Shown one piece after another: positions 1-5,849 of a DNA stretch of 5,849 nucleotides. The DNA is taken from NCBI GenBank assembly GCA_013139905.1, contig WSZW01000041.1, positions 1-5,849 on the forward strand, in the 5' to 3' direction. Numbering within the stretch: position 1 is the stretch's first letter; each line of letters starts with the position of its first letter. The notes under the pieces were generated by a model. The model searched no databases. It was not told the origin of the DNA and saw only the letters and a list, made by a program, of their open reading frames with translations. This stretch comes from an archaeon. Lineage in GTDB: Archaea; EX4484-52; B79-G9. The translations under genes and the position numbers were made by a program.

Positions 1-773
1 CCTCTTGCGGAGGGTTGGGAAGCGGAACCGAACTTAATTTCCGCGTTAATTTTAATACAAATGGAACAGAAATCGCATTGCTTCATGACATAACAATTAA
101 TTATTCAACACAACAAATATCTGGCGAATTAATATCAAAAAATATGACTTTAAATTCTGTGTTATTAAGTTGGACAGGTACAAAACTTGAAAATATAACA
201 ATGTACGTCTCTGATGATAATACGACCTGGGTTGGACCGATAAGCAATGATTACACAACAAATAGTTCATGGGATGCATTGTATTACAAAACAGTATTTG
301 TGTATGATGGAACTTCACCTGAACTTGATTCTGTGACCGTTATGCGCGGTGATGTATTGACACAGAACCCGCGCGCATCAATCAACGGCAATGCCGACAT
401 AACCCACACAGGAACGTTAACCAACGGAGCAACTGCAACAATAAATATGGACTCAAACAATTTCACCGTCGGCCAAAACAACATCATAATCTACACAGAC
501 GCTGGGCTAGTTGATTACGCGATAAGCATGAACTGCCTTTCAGCAATTGTTTCAAACACCGGCATGAATAATGTCACAGTAAAACAAGTAATCGTCTTTA
601 AAACCGATGGAACCAACTGCATTTTACAAAATAACGAAACAACATTTGATGTCGGAGAAGTATTTAGCGTGTCTGGATGTCCTATGTCATGTAACGAATT
701 TACAAGTATCAAAGCATACACCGACTGTACTGGCGTTTATAGCGAATTTAGCAGACGCCCGAGCGGATGCTAG
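1..773 (+). CDS. Secreted beta-rich surface protein, C-terminal part (5' end outside window)
   Basis: The frame is open to the left edge (first full codon at 3), so this is the last 256 residues of a longer protein; the TTG at 15 is not a convincing start. It ends with TAG at 771-773. Nine N-X-S/T sequons, no Lys/Glu-rich helices and alternating hydrophobic strands point to an extracellular, probably N-glycosylated protein. Two related beta segments lie about 82 residues apart (near visible residues 10-32 and 92-113), sharing aromatic-x-V/T-x-F then G-T and L-x-x-I/V-T-I/V. A linking segment (about 120-175) is followed by a Cys-rich tail with six cysteines (178, 206, 226, 230, 242, 256), beginning with a S-N-T-G motif as in CARDB-like or archaellin-like beta-sandwiches; that family match is from memory, not a search. 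No C-terminal membrane anchor or sorting motif is seen, so attachment must be through the missing N-terminus or by non-covalent contacts. Exact function is unknown. Confidence 0.8.
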   Translation, partial: SCGGLGSGTELNFRVNFNTNGTEIALLHDITINYSTQQISGELISKNMTLNSVLLSWTGTKLENITMYVSDDNTTWVGPISNDYTTNSSWDALYYKTVFVYDGTSPELDSVTVMRGDVLTQNPRASINGNADITHTGTLTNGATATINMDSNNFTVGQNNIIIYTDAGLVDYAISMNCLSAIVSNTGMNNVTVKQVIVFKTDGTNCILQNNETTFDVGEVFSVSGCPMSCNEFTSIKAYTDCTGVYSEFSRRPSGC

Positions 774-794
774 AATAAATGTAATCAATGATAT

Positions 795-828
795 TGCTTC
801 ATTTGTATTTCGCAGTCTCTATTTTTAT
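795..828 (+). terminator. Possible U-rich terminator of the upstream surface-protein gene
   Basis: Starting about 20 bases after the TAG stop at 771-773, this T-rich stretch contains several short T runs, including five T's at 822-826. Archaeal RNA polymerase often terminates on U-tracts without a hairpin. It lies directly upstream of the next gene's promoter, which is a logical place to end the upstream transcript. The T runs are short, so this is only a plausible call. Confidence 0.3.
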
Positions 829-844
829 AAGAAAATTATATATA
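829..844 (+). promoter_or_regulatory. Archaeal promoter: BRE-like purines plus TATA box
   Basis: A purine-rich A-A-G-A-A-A-A stretch (829-835, BRE-like) runs straight into the TATA box TTATATATA (836-844). With usual archaeal spacing, transcription would start around 863-870, leaving a leader of about 20 bases before the ATG at 887. A second, weaker TATA-like element, TTAAAT at 856-861, sits exactly at -31 to -26 relative to the A of the ATG and would give a leaderless mRNA. It has no purine BRE in front (CCACC instead). The region carries no recognisable operator. Confidence 0.6.
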
Positions 845-886
845 CTACATCCACCTTAAATACTATATCAATATATCGAATTAATT

Positions 887-2899
887 ATGGTGCCATTTGT
901 GTTTGATTCAAATAAAGAACAATCTTCCGATTTAAAAGTTGTATGTGACAGGATTAAAGAGAATGACGTAAAAAGAAAATTAGTAGAATTAGACTTAACA
1001 AAACGCATATTAAAAATGGAATTAGAACAGGGTCATTTAACTAAAAACCTTACTTCTCTGGACGACCTTAAAAATTTAAACGAATTATCATCCAATGCAA
1101 AAGAAATAAAAAACAAATTACGTTCAATTGAAGACTTAAAATTCTTAGAACGTCTGGAAGTCGTAGAAACACAAGAAAGCCTAAACATACTTACAGATTC
1201 TTTTGATGAAATGAAAGGAAAAGTCGATCTTGTTACTGAAGCGATTAAAAACATAAAAGACTTGAAACTTCCCGGGGCAGCAAATTCCGCAAATTCCGAA
1301 GATATAATAAAAAAGATAAGTCCGAAATTAGAGCAACTGGAAAGCAAATTAAATGAAATGTCCATAAGAAAAATGGACAAACAAAATTTGGATAATTTTA
1401 AAAAATCAATAGATTCGCTAAATAAAGACATCCACGACGTATCTAAACAAACAGATGGCGCAGTAGCACTTCTAAAATCGGGTATGGATGCCCAAAGCGG
1501 ATTACTTAAACAAACAATTAGCCGTATGGATTCATTTAATGATTTAAAATCCCAGGCAGAATCCTGGGTAAAATTTACAGATGTTCAACGAAAAGTAAAC
1601 AACAAATTTGATGATATATTAGAAAACATCAACAAACACGTTAAAAAAAATCACGAGGATTTTAGCGAATCAATAAAATATATGAATGATTTTGAAATCA
1701 CGCTAAAAAAACACAAAGTTGACAACATTGGTGTTGTTTTAGATAAAATTGATTCTATTGACAAAACTATCGATGCAAAATTTGAAGAACAATTAAAACC
1801 CGCAATTGATGATGAGTTAAAAGACGTGATTGCAAATGTTCACACACTTCTAAAAGAAGTAAACGATATAAATTCTAATATAGAACTTAAAAAAGAAGAA
1901 AACACCGCTCGCATAGATACCGCAATTCTTAATTTCAAAAAAGACGAGGTAAAAAAAACCGTGAGTTTAAAAGAAACTCTAAAATCGTTAATAAATCGTA
2001 TGGAAGACATGGAAAAAGTCCAGGATCAAGAATATCCGTCTTTGGTCGAAGTAACTAAACTTGCCGATAAATTAGCAAAATTAGAAACAACTGCAAATAA
2101 TGAACTTCTTTTAGAAAAAGATTTTGATGAATATCGAAAAGCATTTGAATCGAAAATATCGGTTTTAGAAAAATTCATGGACTCAAAAAAACAAGATAAA
2201 ACTGATGTAGAATCATTAATAGTTAGAAAAACCCAAGAAGTTTCAAAAAATACATTTGAAAAAATAAACAAAGACCTAAAACCTCTCGTAACTAGAATCA
2301 ACGAGCTTACCGATGATGTTGATTCCGTAAAAGAAATAAGAACCGAAATATTGGATGACATGACACATTTAATGGATATTCGAAACGAAAAAGAACAAAA
2401 AGATATTAAAAAGATTGATAGTGAGTTAAATAAAAAAATATCAACAGTTTTATCTGAAAAATTATCCGGATTTCAAAAAGATCTAACTAAACTAGATCAT
2501 AATGGTGTGGTTCAAAAAGTAGATTTTATTGAAAAACATATAACTGCGATGGATCATAACGGCATTGCACAAAAATTAGAATCTGTTGAAAATGAATTAG
2601 CAGAAATTAAAAATAATGGTATGGCTTCAAAAATAATGGCAATTGAAACTAAGACTAATGGCCTAAAACAGAAATTTGAAACGGAATTTGAAGAAAAATT
2701 AAGTAAATTTAATACTCATATAGACAAACTTACAAGTATGACTGGAGAGTTTGAACAAAAAGTTTCAAATGATGTTAATAAAAAACTAGATTTAATGGAA
2801 AAAGAAAATGAGTTATTGCGTAATGAATTAAATCAATTAAAAGAAGCATATTTTCAAATAGTGCAATTACAACAACAAGCACCATTAATAATCGAATAA
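887..2899 (+). CDS. Long cytoplasmic coiled-coil protein of unknown function (670 aa)
   Basis: Complete gene, ATG at 887 to TAA at 2897-2899. The ATG is the only reasonable start: it follows the promoter at the right distance, and the next in-frame ATG is over 40 codons on. No Shine-Dalgarno precedes it, which fits a short-leader or leaderless mRNA. The protein is Lys/Glu/Asp/Leu/Ile-rich with heptad-like hydrophobic spacing almost throughout, one Cys, one Trp and very few prolines. Breaks with Pro or Gly/Ala/Ser occur near residues 126-135, 305, 384, 466 and 664, so it probably forms several coiled-coil rods joined by flexible points. Three 19-residue repeats lie at about 537-593. There is no signal peptide, membrane segment, Walker motif or other catalytic motif, so it is not an SMC/Rad50 ATPase. 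Only one N-X-S/T sequon is present, supporting a cytoplasmic location. It has its own promoter and is flanked by surface-protein genes. A structural, scaffold or filament role is inference only. Confidence 0.9.
   Translation: MVPFVFDSNKEQSSDLKVVCDRIKENDVKRKLVELDLTKRILKMELEQGHLTKNLTSLDDLKNLNELSSNAKEIKNKLRSIEDLKFLERLEVVETQESLNILTDSFDEMKGKVDLVTEAIKNIKDLKLPGAANSANSEDIIKKISPKLEQLESKLNEMSIRKMDKQNLDNFKKSIDSLNKDIHDVSKQTDGAVALLKSGMDAQSGLLKQTISRMDSFNDLKSQAESWVKFTDVQRKVNNKFDDILENINKHVKKNHEDFSESIKYMNDFEITLKKHKVDNIGVVLDKIDSIDKTIDAKFEEQLKPAIDDELKDVIANVHTLLKEVNDINSNIELKKEENTARIDTAILNFKKDEVKKTVSLKETLKSLINRMEDMEKVQDQEYPSLVEVTKLADKLAKLETTANNELLLEKDFDEYRKAFESKISVLEKFMDSKKQDKTDVESLIVRKTQEVSKNTFEKINKDLKPLVTRINELTDDVDSVKEIRTEILDDMTHLMDIRNEKEQKDIKKIDSELNKKISTVLSEKLSGFQKDLTKLDHNGVVQKVDFIEKHITAMDHNGIAQKLESVENELAEIKNNGMASKIMAIETKTNGLKQKFETEFEEKLSKFNTHIDKLTSMTGEFEQKVSNDVNKKLDLMEKENELLRNELNQLKEAYFQIVQLQQQAPLIIE
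1551..1568. repeat. Perfect 6-bp GC-rich inverted repeat inside the coiled-coil gene
   Basis: CCCAGG (1551-1556) and CCTGGG (1563-1568) are perfect complements around a six-base spacer. All six pairs except one are G-C, which is notable in such AT-rich DNA. The repeat covers the codons for residues around the protein's only tryptophan. It could fold as an RNA hairpin but may be chance. Confidence 0.4.
2495..2665 (+). repeat. Three tandem 57-bp (19-residue) coding repeats with an N-G motif
   Basis: Three in-frame units start at 2495, 2552 and 2609, exactly 57 bases apart. They encode D-H-N-G, D-H-N-G and K-N-N-G, each followed by the pattern hydrophobic-hydrophobic-x-K, then further hydrophobic residues at 3/4 spacing around a Glu. 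The first two units share GATCATAA at their start; the third has drifted. Within a unit about 14 residues keep heptad-like spacing and the x-x-N-G corner interrupts it, so the region is probably short helices separated by turns rather than a continuous rod. Confidence 0.75.
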
Positions 2900-2920
2900 A
2901 TTAGTTCGTATCTTATTTTG

Positions 2921-2959
2921 AGATTTTTATAATCTGTTATTTTATTTAATATTTTTATT
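2921..2959 (+). terminator. Weak hairpin plus U-rich tract ending the coiled-coil gene
   Basis: AGATT (2921-2925) and AATCT (2931-2935) can pair around a five-base loop and are followed by a T-rich run to about 2959 (several runs of 3-5 T's). It starts 21 bases after the TAA stop of the coiled-coil gene. The stem is only five base pairs, so the U-rich tract is probably the main signal, as is common in archaea. In the opposite direction the same DNA is A-rich, so it is not an obvious terminator for the minus-strand operon that ends here. Confidence 0.45.
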
Positions 2960-4080
2960 CAATCAAATAAATTTTCAAGATATACATAATCAAGCACGTA
3001 TGTGTCACTACCACTTTGCATTTCTACGGGTAGTGAGGGCATATGTAAAAAAGCAGAAATTCCAAAATCATTATCGGGTGTATCTTTTCCTTCAAGCCGA
3101 TTTAAAAACGATGGCGCATTTCTATCATTAAAATAACATGTTGAATTTGGCTGATTAATGATATTTGTGAGCCATATAGTTTCATTATCAAGAACAATAA
3201 TCGAGTTGTTAAGTATTTCATTTGTGGCATTTATGACACTAAAGACATATGGCGACGTTACTGCGATATCATTTTGTTCAGTCACAATACCGGCAAAAGT
3301 ATTATAATTAGATTTGTCTGAAATTGTTTCCGTCACAAGAATTTTATCCTGCTTATCACTTACATTTTCGTAATCTAATTCATTAGATACATAAGCGAAT
3401 CCATTTATCCAATCAGAACTATGGATTATTCCTTTAATATTTTGACATCTGATAAAATTTTGTTTCATATTTCCATAACTTTTTATTGTGGTGTATGGAT
3501 CTTCAAGATTATCTATGGGTATTGTATTTGAATACGTCGTGTTTCGTTTATATGCTAATTCGATTATAACATCGCGTGCAGTTATGCTTGCATTATTAGT
3601 AATAGTTAAACTAAAAGGTATTGCTAAAAAAGTATTTGTGTTTTTAAGAATTATATCTGTCGTAATGCCTCTTTTATTGGCAAGTGTTTCTAATGTAGTC
3701 ATCCAATTAATTAATGTGTTATTTTCCATAAGTGTGAGTGTTTCATCGCCGGAATTTATAGTTCCATTCAAAATTGCTTCATTGATAGAATTTATGGGTG
3801 TAGTTGTAAAAGTACCATTTGTAATTTCCCAATTAATTATTGACAGTAAAGCGCGTCTTCCGGAAATCTCCCCGCTACGTCCAATATCTTTATCAATACC
3901 TTCAACAAGGTAATGGATTTCATCGGCGCGTATTTTTTCTGTTGATTTAGAAACTGAAGTTGTTGTTGAAATCATATTTACTTGAAGTAGAAGCATCAGA
4001 GAAGTCACTACAACAATAGTAAATAATGTATATACGAATCCTTTTTTTCTCATTTTATGGTTTATACATAAATAATTCAT
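2959..4080 (-). CDS. Membrane-anchored pilin-like surface protein (373 aa)
   Basis: Stop TGA at 2959-2961. The chosen ATG (4078-4080) overlaps the TGA of the upstream gene as ATGA, with a partial Shine-Dalgarno AGGT nine bases before it. An ATG at 4051-4053 (364 aa, starting M-R-K-K-G-F) is a strong alternative; an in-frame ATG at 4125 would overlap the upstream gene by 49 bases and is unlikely. Residues 11-14 are R-K-K-G, followed by a hydrophobic segment at about 15-37, resembling a class III (prepilin) signal peptide cleaved after K-G but lacking the usual Glu at +5. It could equally be a plain N-terminal membrane anchor. Then comes a charged helix (about 40-80) and a mostly beta extracellular region with ten N-X-S/T sequons and two cysteines (212, 315). 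A I-P-I-D-N-L-E-D-P-Y motif lies at 187-196. From memory, similar KKGF-type proteins occur in uncultured archaea next to large surface proteins; function unknown. Co-transcribed with the upstream gene. Confidence 0.85.
   Translation of the reverse strand: MNYLCINHKMRKKGFVYTLFTIVVVTSLMLLLQVNMISTTTSVSKSTEKIRADEIHYLVEGIDKDIGRSGEISGRRALLSIINWEITNGTFTTTPINSINEAILNGTINSGDETLTLMENNTLINWMTTLETLANKRGITTDIILKNTNTFLAIPFSLTITNNASITARDVIIELAYKRNTTYSNTIPIDNLEDPYTTIKSYGNMKQNFIRCQNIKGIIHSSDWINGFAYVSNELDYENVSDKQDKILVTETISDKSNYNTFAGIVTEQNDIAVTSPYVFSVINATNEILNNSIIVLDNETIWLTNIINQPNSTCYFNDRNAPSFLNRLEGKDTPDNDFGISAFLHMPSLPVEMQSGSDTYVLDYVYLENLFD
4077..4080 (-). promoter_or_regulatory. ATGA stop/start overlap coupling the two surface-protein genes
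   Basis: Read on the minus strand, the four bases ATGA hold both the start of the pilin-like gene and the TGA stop of the large surface protein. This arrangement usually means one mRNA and translational coupling. A partial Shine-Dalgarno AGGT (4090-4093) lies nine bases upstream inside the preceding gene. Confidence 0.6.
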
Positions 4081-5849
4081 GATTTCCAAACCTGTAATGT
4101 TATAAGTGCCGGACCATACATCCAAGGAATATTTCCAGTAGATATTGGTTTTTTTGAATAAATACCTAAATCCAATATATCTGCATATTCATATAATGTA
4201 TCATTGAGTCTGTCTTGTGCATCTTGGTTTGCTTCTGCCTCTGTATCGAACATAGCACCGTAACCAACTTGTGACGGGACAAATATATTATATTCTAATG
4301 ATGATTGTGGGAGTACGGAACAATTAAGGGAAACGCACACATCAGAAATATTTATTGTATTATTTTCCTTAGACGTATTAAAGTATGAGGGGTCAATATA
4401 AATTGTTGATGGAAGTGCTCGCAATCGAGGAGATTCAAAAACTTTTTGTTTTACCGTATCATAAGGTTCAACTGTAATAGATACATTTTCACTATCAATT
4501 TGAGCTACATGAAGATAAGCGCTTGTGATTTCGTGGTTATCAAAATCTTCAACAAAATTTTTCGGGTTTTCATCAATTCCATCAAAATGTTTTATTTCAG
4601 TTACTTCTATATATCCATATTGAAACTTATTTTCAAGTGACCAGTCGTATTCTATATGAACATACGATGATAAATTTTCATCATTCTCAGGATCTGAATA
4701 AAGCTCAACATTTGTTAGCCCCCAGAAATCATTTTCAAAGCTGTCAATATAGACGCTTAAAACATTTGTGATATTTTTACTTGCATTCACATAAGCTGTT
4801 ATATTTATGAATGCATCATAAGTTGCAGGTGGATTTGTAACATTATATATACTATTGTTATTGAAATAAATTTGAATGTCGTCTTTTCCTGCAGCATCAA
4901 AAACATTAAGTGCGCGAAGATGTAGTGTAACATTTTTTACATTTGCCGCTTTTGGAATATTTATAGGCATTATAGCCCAGACCCCTCTTTTTTTGATGCC
5001 GCTTTGGTCACTTAAAACATTATCGAAATATTTTCTTTCAGCATAGTTACCTGTAAAAGTCCGCTCTTTTTCGGTCTTATAAAGTACCTCAACTTTAGTG
5101 CCTGGATGTATGTGTGTGTTAAAGTCATCCTGGCTTTTAAGCCTGATTTCTATCTCGTGCCATCCGCCGGGAGATGCGTTTAGGTAATCGGTTACATCAA
5201 TGACTCCAAAGTCCATATTTGTTGTTTTTCCGGACTCTGTTTTTTGCTGTGTATACAGCCAATTCACATCACCAATTATATCTCCGCTTGCATCAACGAA
5301 TAGACCATTAGAATTAATTGAGCTTGTTCCCCTATGTACTGAAATGTGCATTGTAGCATTGTATATTTCGGTTGAATTTAAGTAAAATTTCTTATTTATG
5401 TATGCATTACCCCCCGGATCATATGAACCCCCTTCAGGATTAAATTCAAAAACCTTTGACGCATTTTTTGAAACTTTTGACGCCCATGCCCTTGCAACAT
5501 ATCCAAACGGTGCAGTATTTTCTTTATATCCGGAAATAATTCTTGATGCTGATGTTAAATAATTTAACGTAGTTTCATCTTTTGGATCATTGCCTGTTGT
5601 CGAATATATCAATGTTTTTGAGTTTGTCTCATCTACAGACAAAGCATAATCATATTCTTTAGGTATTAAATTCCCGGGACTGCTCAACACATCTATTATG
5701 ATTTTTTCCGCATAATCAGTTTGATTGTATGCCCATAAAAGTCCAATAATATCGGGAAGATTTTTATCTACGTCTTCTTGTGTTATATTTGTATTTGCAA
5801 TTACGTCAATAACAAGAGTTTTATTAATATCTGATAATTTTAGTTTAGT
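4077..5849 (-). CDS. Large multi-domain extracellular surface protein (N-terminus outside window)
   Basis: The frame is open to the right edge, giving 590 visible residues; the GTG at 5688-5690 is not taken as the start because 53 further sense codons precede it with matching composition. It ends with TGA at 4077-4079. About 20 N-X-S/T sequons mark it as extracellular and heavily glycosylated. After a helical N-terminal part (visible residues 1-130) come two related beta-sandwich-like domains, about 151-258 and 291-403, each with N-A/V-T-M/L-H followed by I-D/N-V/I-T-x-Y-L/V-N-A-S. A C-terminal region (413-590) carries a looser third version, then V-P-S-Q-V-G-Y-G (524-531), a helix, and W-M-Y-G-P near the end. 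The fold resembles galactose-binding-like sandwiches, but no binding residues can be assigned. A signal or anchor should lie in the missing N-terminus. The ATGA overlap with the downstream pilin-like gene suggests equal production and a shared structure. Function unknown. Confidence 0.85.
   Translation of the reverse strand, partial: TKLKLSDINKTLVIDVIANTNITQEDVDKNLPDIIGLLWAYNQTDYAEKIIIDVLSSPGNLIPKEYDYALSVDETNSKTLIYSTTGNDPKDETTLNYLTSASRIISGYKENTAPFGYVARAWASKVSKNASKVFEFNPEGGSYDPGGNAYINKKFYLNSTEIYNATMHISVHRGTSSINSNGLFVDASGDIIGDVNWLYTQQKTESGKTTNMDFGVIDVTDYLNASPGGWHEIEIRLKSQDDFNTHIHPGTKVEVLYKTEKERTFTGNYAERKYFDNVLSDQSGIKKRGVWAIMPINIPKAANVKNVTLHLRALNVFDAAGKDDIQIYFNNNSIYNVTNPPATYDAFINITAYVNASKNITNVLSVYIDSFENDFWGLTNVELYSDPENDENLSSYVHIEYDWSLENKFQYGYIEVTEIKHFDGIDENPKNFVEDFDNHEITSAYLHVAQIDSENVSITVEPYDTVKQKVFESPRLRALPSTIYIDPSYFNTSKENNTINISDVCVSLNCSVLPQSSLEYNIFVPSQVGYGAMFDTEAEANQDAQDRLNDTLYEYADILDLGIYSKKPISTGNIPWMYGPALITLQVWKS

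Noticed and set aside
97..721. Three short minus-strand frames opposite the first gene
   Set aside because: They overlap one another and a well-supported plus-strand surface-protein gene, with no family features.
607..906. 99-codon plus-strand reading frame over the end of the first gene and the promoter region
   Set aside because: It overlaps the clear C-terminal Cys-rich coding region in another frame, runs through the TATA promoter, and its translation has no coherent composition.
1271..1276. CCCGGG palindromes, here and near 5673
   Set aside because: Six-base palindromes far apart within coding sequence; no flanking repeat or shared context suggests a functional site.
1033..1431. 132-codon minus-strand frame with Phe/Leu/Ser-rich, membrane-like segments
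   Set aside because: Antisense of Lys/Glu-rich coiled-coil codons always reads as Phe/Leu/Ser. The same artefact appears at 2026-2361.
3488..3913. 141-codon plus-strand reading frame with hydrophobic stretches
   Set aside because: It lies wholly antisense to the pilin-like gene. Its hydrophobic runs are what complementing Asn/Thr/Ile-rich codons produces, and no promoter or start signal precedes it.
4446..5385. Two short plus-strand frames opposite the large surface protein (4446-4640 and 5200-5385)
   Set aside because: They are antisense shadows of a long, composition-consistent gene.
1..5849. CRISPR array, tRNA/rRNA genes, insertion sequence or integrase
   Set aside because: No evenly spaced identical repeats, cloverleaf or rRNA-like segments, terminal inverted repeats, or transposase/integrase motifs were seen on either strand.

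Overview
The window is AT-rich and looks archaeal. It reads like an uncultured lineage of the DPANN or Altiarchaeota kind, but no marker gene is present, so this is an inference. Four things support it: an archaeal TATA/BRE-type promoter at 829-844; no clear bacterial Shine-Dalgarno or -35/-10 signals; extracellular proteins dense in N-glycosylation sequons (N-X-S/T); and a short Lys/Arg-Gly plus hydrophobic N-terminus of the kind seen on archaeal pilin-like surface proteins.

Layout. (1) 1-773, plus strand: the C-terminal 256 residues of a larger secreted, beta-rich surface protein whose start lies left of the window. (2) 774-886: a short intergenic region with a U-rich stretch, then the promoter of the next gene. 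(3) 887-2899, plus strand: a complete 670-residue protein that is almost entirely alpha-helical coiled coil, with no signal peptide or membrane segment and a run of unusual 19-residue repeats near its end. (4) 2900-2958: a convergent intergenic region with a weak hairpin and U-rich tract. (5) 2959-4080, minus strand: a 373-residue membrane-anchored, pilin-like surface protein. (6) 4077-5849, minus strand: at least 590 residues of a large multi-domain extracellular protein whose N-terminus lies beyond the right edge. Genes 5 and 6 overlap by ATGA and form an operon read right to left; its promoter is outside the window.

How they may work together. Three of the four genes encode cell-surface proteins. 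The two minus-strand genes look like a translationally coupled pair that could form one envelope or pilus-like structure. The coiled-coil gene has its own promoter and nearly lacks sequons (one in 670 residues), so it is probably cytoplasmic. It may be a scaffold or cytoskeleton-like filament, but nothing in the sequence ties it to the surface proteins beyond position. No RNA genes, CRISPR arrays, transposons or enzymes are visible, and none of the four proteins could be given a gene symbol.
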